Source: Capsicum annuum | Taxonomy: Eukaryota > Streptophyta > Magnoliopsida > Solanales > Solanaceae | Reading direction: 5' to 3' | DNA length: 64,000 nt | Assembly: GCF_002878395.1 (NCBI RefSeq) | Contig: NC_061118.1 | Location: 90,096,952 to 90,160,951 of the forward strand | In this document: in pieces, positions 23,501-35,500 of the stretch | Layout of the letters: each line of letters starts with the position of its first letter | Numbering within the stretch: the first letter of the stretch is position 1 | Notes under the pieces: model-generated | Databases searched by the model: none | The model's input: only the letters and a program-made list of their open reading frames with translations | Told to the model about the DNA's origin: nothing | Translations under genes and position numbers: made by a program

Positions 23501-26500
23501 TTATGTTAAGCTTGTTGGGAGCTTATTGGTTGTTTAGAAACGTGGGTGCTCAGGAATCCGTTCCCGTTTGTGTCCTCGTAAGAGGTTGGTGTTGTCGGTG
23601 ATTGATAGGAAGGTCTAGGGTCTAGTATATCTTTGGTTGTCCTCTCGTTATCGACTTGTGTCAATAGTTCCTTTTCCATCGATTGCGGAGAAGGAACCAT
23701 CAGCTATCTTGATTTTATTATTCCCTGCACAAGGAGTATAAGTAGAGAAAGCACGGGAATTTCCAGTCATGTGATCAGTAGCTCCTGAATCTATGATCCA
23801 AGAATCATTTTAGTTGGAGTTGGCACTAAGAAAAGCAGATGGTACGATACCTGTTTCAGCAAAAGAATAAGAAGAAGGATTAGAAGGATTTGGTGCACTT
23901 GCACGGAACTGGGGAGATTGAAGGAGTTTGTGCAAAATCTCTAGTTGTTCCTTTGTAAATAGAGACGAATCTGGAGGAGGTTGCTGCTCTGCACAAAATG
24001 AGTTGTTTGGAGGGCTTGACCATGTTGATATTGGAAGCCGCGATTATCAACTCTCTTCTGCTTCCCGTTCGGTGTTTCCCATGAATCTTCCAACATGTTT
24101 ACGGGTGTGCTAGTGTCTTTTGCAATGATCGCACCATGGCCTTTTCTTTCTGTTATCTTCATTTTTCACTGTCACAAGAGCTGAAGAGTCTATAGTTCAA
24201 CATTTAAATCAAGTTTTAACATAACTTTCCTCCTAGTTTCTTCTCTCCTTACTTCAGAAAAGGTTTCACGAAGTGAGGGAAGATGATTTTTTCCTAGGAT
24301 TCGTGACCTAACCTCATCAAACTCCCGATTTAATCCTGCTGAAAAAAGGTAAACTCTCTCATTTTCTTCCCCCTTTTTTTGCTTTCACACTATCCACAGA
24401 ACACTCCCATTCATCATTATAACATTGGTCTAACTCCTGCCACAAAGACACCATTTCGTTATAATAAGTAGTGACTTCTTTGTCACCCTGCTTAGCCTGC
24501 CATGGTTTAATTTTCAACTCAAATATTTGAGAAGCATTTTCTACATCAGAATATGTCTCGCACGACTTTCCACACATCCTTAGCAGTAGGTAAAAAAAAA
24601 AAAAGGTTTACCTATGAGTGGTTCCATGGAATTTATTAACTAGGCAATCAAGAGTGAATTCTCTGATCTCCAGGTGGTCGTCTTTGGGTCTCTGACTTCC
24701 GGCTTTTTCGTCTCTCCGGTCAGATGTCCCAACTTTCCACGACTATCAATTGCAAGCTTTATGGACTGTGCCCATCCCAGGTAGTTCTTCCTGTTTAATC
24801 GATGAGAAGTTAACTGGAAGGACATGTGAGAAACATTGCCTCCTTGAGTCATCATATTTTCTCTAGGAACTTCTAGAGAAGAACTTTTGTCTTCTTTTGA
24901 TGTTCCAGAAAGATGATCTCCTTGGAAAGCTGTTTTTTCCATGTGATACTAGGGGAAAACGTCCCGCTCTGATACCATGACAGTTAAGATACTGCAAAAG
25001 TGTATATTTTATTCATAGAATTGTACAGTATTTACAAGAGAAAAGTAAGATCATAATGAACTAATCAATCCCTGATTCTTGAGAAATTCTTGAATCAATG
25101 GATTTCCCCTAATCTATTTCCTAAAATAAAAAATAATATATTTTCCTAAGATACATGCTATCCCATATTTACATGAGCTGATTACAGTCAATCTGTTAGC
25201 TGATTTGTGGAGCAGATTTGATTAAAATCTGTCATTGTGGAGCAGATTCTGCCTGCCAGCTCATTCGACAGATGGATTCACGTATGACATTCCGATATGG
25301 GTCGAGAGGAAAACTAGAGTGGAAATCTCGCCGGAACTCACCAGGAATTCAACCGGAGAAGAAGATAATTTGAATTTTCAGACCATACTTTTGCCCAGCA
25401 GGTAAAACAACATAACCTCGGTAATCAAGGACAAAGATATGGTTGACAGAGATCACGTGGGCAGATCAAGAGGGATAGCTGGGAGGGGTGACTTGGCGAA
25501 GTCACGTGACACGCACGCTGTAAACTTCGATGCGAAGTCACGTGACGCGGATGCTGGAAGCTTTAATGAGTGTTTAGTTCGGACAAGAACAAATATCCCA
25601 TGTTGGGTTTTGCTGAGGACAAACAAATTGGGCCAGACCTAGCAGCCCAAGTCATATTTAATGAAATAGGAGGTTTGGGTACGTCATATATTAACCGTGA
25701 CAGGTTCTATGAAGACTTGTGTAGCCTTGATAAACAGAACACAGTGCAAACTGACATGCAAAGCGGCGATACTGTGACAATGGCAATAACAGTTGGAGAG
25801 GGTGAGGGGGGATCTAGAAAAATGATGGTGGAGATAAATAATCAAGTCTAGCAGAGAAAGACAAAGTATCTGAAGAAGGGCAAATGGAACTGGCAGTTCA
25901 AGACTCAGATGGTGCAATTGAGAATTGGGAGGTTCAAGATGCCGAACACTTAATCATCCAATCTCAATTAGCATTACAGGAGAAAGAGAAAGAAACATCT
26001 CTATGGGTACAACAAAGTATGATGAAAATTGGGAAGCTGTTGGGGCCAGATTATCAGGGGCATGAAGATGATGAAAATTGGGAAGCTGTCGGGGGCAGAT
26101 TTTCAGGGGCATGAAGAAGAAGCCCCGGAACTACTACTACAGGTGGATAACAGCAGAGCAGCAAGAAGAATGGAATCTGAAGTTAGTTGTAAGAAGACAA
26201 GATGCAAAGGGTCGTAGGAGCTTAAAAGCTTGGTAGATTTTGATGTTAAATTCAAAAGTGGGGGAAACAGGGGTAATGCAGTTCAAACTAATCTCATGGA
26301 ATGTTAGGGGATTAAATTGTAGAGATAAAAGAAGATTAATTAAGAGTATGGTTTTAAACTGGAATGCAGATATATATTGCTTTCAAGAAACAAAACTGGA
26401 GGGGGAAATCACAGAAATGGTAAAGCAATTATGGGGAGTTAGGTGGGTAAGATTTGCATGCTTGTTGGAGGCTTGTAGAACGGGGGGGATTCTTTTAATG

Positions 26501-29500
26501 TAGGACAACAGAGTGTGGAAAGGAGAGGTGCTGGAGACTGGAATGTATACAATTTCTGTCAAATGTGAAGCTCAACTTCAAAGCTTTTCATGTTACATTA
26601 CTGGGGTACATGCACCCAATTGCTACATTTAAAGGAGGTTAGTGCGGGAGGAAATTGGAGCTATTAGAAATCTAATTGAAGGGCCGTGGGCTATATGTGG
26701 GGATTTCAATGTTTGCAGGTTCATCTCTGAAGAGAAATTGTACCAGAACAAAAGGGATGAAGGAATTTTCTGATTCCATTGAAGTTTTGTGTCTAATTTT
26801 TCTTCAAATGGAAGATGCAACATACACATGGTATAAAGGAGATAATCATGAAGCAGCAACCAAAATTGACAGAATCCTGATTTAAGAAGAATGGGATGAA
26901 AGTTTCAATTACTTGTAACAGATCCCATTGCAGAGAATCATTTCAGATCATATTCCTATTGCTTTACATGGAGGTACTTGGAACAGGAATAAAAATTACT
27001 TTAAATTTGAAAACTGGTGGCTTGATACTGAAGGCTTCATAGATAAAGTTAGAGAACGGTGGAACAATTTCAAATTTGAGGGGAGACCTGATTTTATTTT
27101 GGCTTGCAAAATGAAAGTTTTAAACATAAACTCAAGGAGTGGAGTAGAAGTGCACAAGGGAATCTGGGTCACAGAGAAATGTTTTGCTGGAGAAAATGAT
27201 AGAATTTGAATGTCTAATGAAAGATAGGATGCTCACAGAAGATGAGCTTGCCAGAAAGGGTATACTACTTCAGTATGAAGAATTACTCAAAAGAAGTATC
27301 TTGGAAACAATGATCAAGAGCTCTTTGGCAAATGAAGGGGACAGGAACACTAAATTCTTCCACAGAGTTGCAAATGCTCACAAGAGGTATAATCACATTG
27401 ACCAATTGAATATTCAGGATGAGCTTACTCAGAATGCTAGCAGAATGAGGAGATAGTGGATTATTAGTAGAAGCTATACACAGAGACATCACAGAGGAGA
27501 CCTACTACCAATTTTCCTAACTGCCCTATACTCTCGCTAGAGGAGAAAGAGAGCTTACAGGGTAGATTTTAGAAAGAGAAAGTGTTGAGGTGTTTACAGT
27601 TGTGTGTAGTGGATAAAGCACTTAGGCCAGATAGTTTTACTACTGGATTCTTTGTAAAATGCTAGGAGATGGTAAAGCAAGACATCACGAAGACTTTTCA
27701 AAGTTTCTATGTTCAAGAAATGTTTGAGAAAAGCTTCACTGCAACTTGCATTACCCTGATACCAAAGAAGAGCCTCTGAGTGGAGAGATTTTAGACCAAA
27801 ATCAGTCTGATTGGAAACATGTATAAAATTTCCTCCAAGGTGCTTACAGAAAGATTGAAAGGGGTAATGGAAAAGCTGGTAGACTCTCAACAAATGGCAT
27901 TTCTCAAGGGTCGACAAATCATGGATGTAGTCTTAGTTGCTTATGAAGTTGTGGGATCAAGAGTCGGTCAGGAAAAAACATGGATTCTCTCTAAATTAGA
28001 CATAGAAAGGGCCTATGATCATGTGAATTGGGGCTATCTTTTGGGAATTTTGGAGATGATGGGTTTTGGGCAAAAGTGGATACACTGGATAAAATACTGT
28101 ATTTCAACAAGGGGATTCCCTCTCCCCTTTACTATCCTTGCTAGCAATGGAGGGTTTAAACAACATGGTTAAGACTGCTAATACAAATGGTTGGATTAGA
28201 GGATTTGATATGGCTAAAGTAGGCAGAGAAAGCCTAGAAGTGACTCATCCGCAGATGATACACTCATCTTCTGTGGGGCCGATGAAGATCAACTCAAGTA
28301 TTTGAGGATGATCTTGGTTTTGTTTGAAGGGGGTTTCTGGGCTACATATTAACGGGAGAAAGAGTTTCCTATATTCGATAAATGATGTAGCTAACATGTG
28401 GAACATTTAGAGCTGCAACACTATAAGGGTATCAAGTTGTTGAGTCATACTATGAAGGTTTAGGAAAGGGTGGTAGAGTTGAGGTTGAGGAAGATCGTGA
28501 CTATTTTTGAGAATCAGTTCAGTTTCATGCTAGGTCGCTCGACTATCGAGGCCATTTACCTCGTGAGGAGATTAGTGGAGCAGTATAGGGAGAGGAAGGA
28601 CTTGTAAATTGTATTCATCAATCTTAAGAAACGTACGACAAAGTCCCTAGGGAGGTTTTGTGGAGGTGTTTGGAGACTATAGCTGTGGCCGTGGTGTACA
28701 CTAGGTCGATTCAGGACATGTACGATAGAGCGAAGACACGTGTGAGGATGGTGGGAGGAGATTCGGAGCACTTTCCTGTTTTGATAGGATTGCACTAGGG
28801 ATCGACTCTTAGTCCGTTTTTATTTACCTTGGTGATGGATGTATTGACGCGGCATATTCAAGGGAGGTGTCTTAGTATATGTTATTTGGTGAGATATAAT
28901 TCTAATAACGAGACCCAGGGAGGAGTTAATGATATGTTTGGAGACAGATCCTTGAGTGCAAGTTCAATGATTTGACACATGAGTTGACGTGGTAGTAAAG
29001 CTGGATTTCAGGCCATTCGAAAGAGAGATAGTTTCAAGTATTTTGGGTCTATGATTAAGGGAAATGGAGAGATTAATGAGCATGTCACGCACCGTATTGG
29101 TGCAGAGGTGGTTGAAACAGAGGCTCGCTTCGGGAGTCTTGTGTGTTAGGAAGGTGCCTTCTAAGCATAAAGGCAAGTTCTACAGAGTGGCAGTCCGATC
29201 GGCTATGTTGTATGGAGTGGAGTGTTGGCCAGTCAAGAACTCCCACATCTAAAAGTTGAAGGTGTTGGAGAAGAGGATGCTGCGATGGATGTGTAGACTT
29301 ATTAGGAGAGATAGGGTTAGAAATGAAATTATTCAAGAGAAGGTGAGAGTGACTTTTGTGGAAGGCAAGATACGTGAAGTGAGGTTGAGATGGTTTGGGC
29401 ATGTGATAAGGAGGTGCACGAAGCCCAACCATGGTGGTGTGAGAGGTCGGTTATGCATGGTTTAGGCAGGGTAGAAGTACGCCGAAGAATTATTGGAAGG

Positions 29501-32500
29501 AAGTGATTAGACATGACGTGGAGCAGTCACAACTTACGGATGACATGACTCTTGATAGGATGGTGTAGAGGACGTGAGTTTGGGTGGAAGGTTAGTGAGT
29601 TGGAGTGCATCCTTATTATTAGGAAGGAGTGCTTTGTTTGTAGTTGTGCCTGTAGTGTAGTGTTATGAGTGTGTCTTGTGCGTGGTGTTTTAGTGATGTT
29701 TGTAATTTCGGATAGATAGTTTATAGTATTACTTTGTGGGTGTCTTGTTTTTTTTTTTTTAAATTTTCTAGTGGTGTGTTCTCCTATTTTATTGTTTGTT
29801 TTATGTTTGTTATATTGTTATTTGCCCTGAGCCGGGGATCTGTTGGAAATAACCTCTTTACTTCATCTGAGGTAGTGGTATGGAATGGACCACACTTTAC
29901 CCTCCCCAGACCCTATTTTGCCACTTTGTGGAAATACTTTAGGTATGTTGTTGATGATGATATTGCTTACATGGAGGCTTTAAATACAATACTGGGTGGA
30001 CAAGTGGGAACACTTCCAATCACATACTTAGGGATGCCTTTAGGAGCTAAATCCAAAGAATACAATGATTGAAAAATGTTAGAAGAAACAGTGTGCTAGA
30101 TTCCAATCCAATTTACATGATGTTCCTATTTCCAACGCCTGCAAGAATTATCAATTGGACAGAGCTGGAAGGAAGTTTCTATAGAAGGGAAACAAATAAA
30201 GAAAAGGATATAATCTAGTTAAATGGAAGGAGGTGATTGTAGAAAAGAGATATTGGGGGGGGGGGGGGCTTTAGGGATAAAGAGCTTGAATAATCAGAAT
30301 AAGACTCTTAGAATGAAGTGGCTTTGGAAGTATACAAATGACAAGGAACAACTGTGGGGGAAGTCATTGAAGCAAAATATTAGGAGATAAAGAGCTTGAA
30401 TAATCAGAATAAGACTCTTAGAATGAAGTGGCTTTGGAAGTATACAAATGACAAGGAACAACTGTGGGGGAAGTCATTGAAGCAAAATATTTGGAGGAGG
30501 ACGGGTGAATGACAAAAGAATTCTATGGAACGCGCTTAAGAGTAAGACCAAAATCAAAGTGAACAATGGGGAAAAGATAAGGTTTTGGAAAGTGGAATGG
30601 CATGAAATAGGTATCTTGGAAAACCTCTTTCCAGACTTACATAACATAGCAACACTACCACAAAGTACTATAGCAGAAATGTGACATGAAGGGTGATGAG
30701 GTATAAGAAGTTGGCAGTGGTGGTAAAGGCAGACCAAAGAATTACTAAGTAGAGGTGAAGAGGTGATTAGACATGATATATTGTGTCTTGAGCTTACCGA
30801 GGACATGACCTAAGATACGAAGGTCTAGAGGTCGCGGATTTGTGTAAAAGATTAGTTGGTAGTTTTCTCGCTCTCCTGTATGAGATAGGTGGTGGTATCA
30901 GTACTTGCTCTTTTACCAGTAGTATTAGCACTATTCTCGTAGATTCTTGCTCGTTGATAGTTGTTATCATCTGTGTTTCTATTCTTCGATTATCGCACTA
31001 GTTCGTTCTTATTGTCCTTTCTCTGTATGCTACGTATTGTTTTCCATGATGCTATATTTGGTTGTTCTTACCGCTTTCTTTTCTATTTTTTCTTTTTCAA
31101 ATTGCTTGGAGATGCTTTACTTGAGGCGAGGGTATATCGGAAACAACCTATCTTTATGAGATAGGGGAAGGTCTGTGTATGCTCTACCCTCTAGACCCCA
31201 CTTGTGGGGTTACACTGAATATGTTGTTGTATATAAATGTTTATTAAAATAGAAGGACTGGACACACACATTGGAACTATTTCGAGGGCACCCTTCTGGG
31301 CCTTAGTTTCTCTCTCCGGTAATCACTCCGACAGCCGAAAATTTCTCTCCTCCCTCTTCTCTCTCTTTCTTTCTGCTTTATTATAGGTGGGAGTTGTTTC
31401 TTCTTTTCAGTTGATAAGTCTTTTGAAATTAAGGATATTAGTGAAGGCTATATTAGGTGGTTCTTATTCAGTGGATGGAGCAGTTGGCGTTTTTCCAACA
31501 AAATAAAAATTGACAAAAGCAACCTGAGATGGGTATGCAATGCACTACAGCAGGCTTCTCGCTTCTCAAGGCTCTAGAAACCTGTACAGGAGATGGGGAA
31601 GAAAGGAACAGAATGATCTACATAGAGTTTATCAAAATTACAATGTTTATGGGCGTTTTCTGCGAATTGAAACTTGGAGGGGAGACACAAAAAGTGCTAT
31701 TATTCCGGAGGTTGATTCTAATCTTGGCTGGTCTTAATTGCTTCAAATTCTTAGATTCTTGGGTAAGCCGTCGAATCCAGTTTTTCAAAGGTTCACTAAC
31801 TCGGGGAAGACGTTTTTGGATGCTGCATGCAAACAGCGTTGGCAGGATTTGGCGCATCAAGACGAACCTGAATCCATAAATCTGCTTCTTTCCTGTTGTC
31901 TTGTGGGCACCTTCAATGGCCCTTTCAACTTAAGCCCAAAATTGGAGGTTATTCAAAAATGGTTCCTAAGCAGATGGAAGATAACGACAGGTTTGAGGTT
32001 CACTCCCATCTTTCACAACCAATTTCTATTTGAACTTCCATCAAGCCAGGAGGCGGAGAGGGTGAAAATGGGTGAATGGTTTTGGAATGGAAGAAGTCTC
32101 ACTCTTGAATGGTGGTCTCTGGTGGTCGAAACTTAACTTGCAACACCAAAGTCTGCTTATCGATGGGTTCGAGCTTTCGAAATTCCTTTGAATGCTTGGT
32201 TGGAGAAAACTATGAAATTTATCGATGACTTGTGGTGGTTATGTGGACACTGACGAAGACACGAAGAAGCGGAATCACCTCTATTGGGCTCGTATTTGCA
32301 TCACCGACTCTACCCAGGAGATTTCAAGAAAGATCAATCGAAAAGTGGAGGATTGGGTTTCTGAGATCTCTATAGTTGTCGATGTTGCGAAAATCCCACT
32401 CCAGGAAAGAGCTAGACGAGCAGGTTATTGACCAACAATCAAAGACCACTGAGTCAGTGTATCTCACGCCTGCCAAGCAAGGGTTTCTAAATTTTAAATC

Positions 32501-35500
32501 TTATAGGGTTGGACCATCCTTTATTTCAGCCCAACAGCAGAATCGGGCCCAAACCCTACTTCAGCCAAGAGTGGACCACTTATATTATTCCAGTAGAAAG
32601 AAAAGGATTAAAACTCCTTTTGTTAAGACAAGGCCATAATTACATGAGTGGAAATCCAAAGGGCCTGCCCAATCACTCGTTTAGGAAACCCCCACTTTAT
32701 CCATAAAAGGGAAAGGCCCAGCTAAAAATTGCTCCACAGATCCAATAACGACGACTAGTCTACCTTCTATCGAAGCTGATCCCAATGGTTCCATGGCGGA
32801 TGAAGACCATGTAGAATATATAGAATCCCTTACTTCTCACTAGAGCCATCAATATGCGCCAAGCCCGTTGGGCCGGCTCGACCCAACCTGTAATTTGATA
32901 GGGTTGGGCTACGATTTTTACAACTCGTTTAAGAACAAGGCTTTTTAGCCTGACCCGTATAAGCCTATTGGCCCGTAGGGCTTGAGCAATATGGGCTGGA
33001 CTGGCCCGTGGGCCAAACAAAAAATAATTAAAAAATAGAATAGAGTACTAAGAATTATAAAAAGAGTCCAAACTCAAAGTCTATTTGGACCATCATATAT
33101 ATTTAAATATTAAATATGTTTATAAAGTATATAAATAATTAAAATACTAAATTTTTTAAGTAATCAAATATGTTTGATGAAGATAATGTGGCGATGTTGA
33201 ACATGCTATAACTCATAAGTGCCATGACAATTTTTTTTAAGGAGGTCATTTTCACTTTTAATGGACTAAATATTGATATTTCTTTGTGTTTTATTGTGAT
33301 CAATTAAAACAAAAATAGATTAATATTATTATTTAGCTAGTTATATTATTACTCATTAACAGTTTTGTTTATTTTTCAACTCTCTATTTGGTTTGAATTT
33401 GGTGTCAAAAGTCATTTAATTCCACAAATCATTTGAATTTTTTTGCAAATTGGAGACTTGATTAACAAGTAGTAACTTCATGTAATATTATATTGTACAT
33501 ATTTATAATTAACAATTTAAAATTTAAATTAAGATATAAAAATAATATATTTTAAAAAGTGGACTGACCCGTGGGGCCTCGTAGCCTACAGTGTGATGGG
33601 TTGGGCTTGCTATTTTCTGGCCTGTCATGTTGATAGGCCAACCCCTTTTTGGCCCGTCAAACTCCAAAGCCCATGTGAGCTAGGCCGGCCCGTATTGACA
33701 ACTCTACTTCTCACTCTTCCTTCTTTATACCCTGAATCTCACTTGCCCTTTTCTTAGGGTTTCGATTTTTCCCCTGATGCTTTGCAATTAACATGGGATG
33801 GTTATAATCACGATAAGCACCAAGTTGTTCAAACTCCAACCGTAATTGAGATGTCACGGTGGACAAAAATTGCTATGTGTAAAGCATGTAAGGCTTTTGG
33901 GTTGAACTCTTTAGGTTTTGAGCATGAAATTCTCGATATGATTTTGCGTGTGGAGCAGAAAAGACAATCTTAACTACAACAACGAAAGGGAGGGAGTAAG
34001 CGCTATAGCTTGTTTCGAATACTCAGCGGCTTGATCAAACCAAGCCTCTGCAATTTCAGAATCTCCCTGTTGAATGGCCTGTTCTCCCCGGCCGGAATAG
34101 GTAGTTCAATTCCTTCCCTTAGAACCGTACTTGAGAATTTCTTACCTCATACGGCTCAGCAGTCAATTCTTTTGGTGTCCCATTTTGATCTAAGGTAGCG
34201 AGGCTAAGAAACCGCAAAAGAAGGGAGAAATAGAGGCAAAGAAAATGGTTTGTACTATTACTCATGATAGAGGTGAGGGATCCAAGAGGGGCAGGCAAGT
34301 CAAAGCCTTCTCTGAATGAAAACGAAGATCATTAGCTGGAACGTGAAGGGGTTCAATGATACGAGCAAGAGGAGCACCATCAATTCCCTTATCCAGAAGT
34401 AGAAGCCTACTTCCTGACAATTTATGTTTACAGGAAACTAAGATTGAATGATGTTCTGTGGAGATAGCGAGACAGTTGTGGGGTTCTAGATGGGTTAAAT
34501 GGGTTGAACCAAAAGCCAGTGGCAATGGAGGGGGAATAATTATATTATGGGGTAAAAGAAAATGGAGTTGTATTGATGTACATCAGGGACAACATACTTT
34601 GTCGGCTATGATGGAAGGTGTTGAAATTGCTTTCAGATTCTGTTTACTGGTGTCTATGGGCCACACTCTAACTAGGAAAGAGATGGCTGCTGGAATGAAT
34701 TAGCCGGTGTAAGGGGTCTTTGGAATGAAGTTGGATCATCAGAGAAGATATTAATGTCTATCGATTGAAAGTGAAAGATTCAATTGTTTGAGAAGATCCA
34801 GGGCCATGAAATGCTTCTTTGAATTCATTCAAGATGTGGGCTTAGTTGATTTACCATTGCAAGGGGCATTCTATACCTGGTTCGGGGGGAAAACTCACTT
34901 CAAGCCTCTAGAATTGATAGATTCTTGATTTCTTCATAGTGGAATGATACTTTTGGCTCTTTGAAACAATTGGCTCTCCCCAAGGTTATTTCGGATCATA
35001 AACCCATCTCTTTAGAGAGTGGCGACAGGTCAAACAAACCCTCTTATTTTAAATTTGAGAATATGTGGCTCCTACAGGATGGATTTACTGACTTGGTAAA
35101 ACAGTGGTGGCAAAGCTATGTGGTTAATGGTTCTCCTGATTTCATCCCCTCAAAAGTTGAAATCTTTGAAGAGGGATTTGGTTACATGGAACAGGGAGGT
35201 TTTGCCAAAGTTTCTTCTACAACTAACAAAGCTTTGGATGAGATTTTAATTCTTGAACAGGTCACTGAAGGGAGGCTTCAGACTCAACCTGAAAAGAACA
35301 AATTATTGGAATTAAAAATAGAGATTCAACCGCTAGCTAAGGCTGAAGATACATCTTGGAGACAGAAATCAAGATGCCTGTGTTTGAAAGATGGGGACAG
35401 AAATACAAAATACTTCCAAAGGGCTGGTAACTCTCGTAGGAGATACAATTGTATTGACAAGTTGAAGGTGGAGGAGATCATTATTGATGACAATGTGCAA

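Larger units (their letters stand above)
19720..23665 (+). mobile_element. Non-autonomous LTR retrotransposon (LARD-like), 3' LTR truncated
   Basis: Two direct repeats: LTR at 19720-20387 (TGATAC...GTATGA, 668 bp) and LTR at 23069-23665, cut off before its end. Both carry a TATA box (CTATAAATAG) and a downstream GTGTAATAAATAGCCC stretch. A tRNA-Met-type primer site (TGGTATTAGAGC) sits at 20390-20401. The interior is only 2.7 kb, contains a 1.1-kb MITE and a short gag-like reading, and lacks pol. A 17-bp tandem duplication (CATTTTGTAGAGAGTTT type) is unique to the 3' LTR. Confidence 0.8.
25262..30690 (+). mobile_element. L1-type LINE copy A, decayed, split by an RTE LINE
   Basis: An ORF1-like linker region (25439-26230) precedes an APE-type endonuclease beginning near 26280 ([22 protein letters not shown] near 26700; ISDHIPI near 26943). 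RT follows from 27819 ([30 protein letters not shown]). The reading is interrupted at 28398 by an RTE LINE and resumes at 29965 with the conserved block [19 protein letters not shown]. Stops and frameshifts are frequent. The 3' end is lost near 30690. L1-type LINEs copy themselves by target-primed reverse transcription; this one is dead. Confidence 0.8.

Noticed and set aside
25684..25917. Minus-strand open frames opposite LINE A
   Set aside because: Composition follows the sense LINE reading; no domain, no splice support.
29085..29432. 115-codon minus-strand frame opposite the RTE LINE
   Set aside because: Shadow of the RTE reading [10 protein letters not shown] on the plus strand.
33990..34225. 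ycf3 as a working gene
   Set aside because: Only an intron end and part of one exon are present; it is a plastid DNA insertion.
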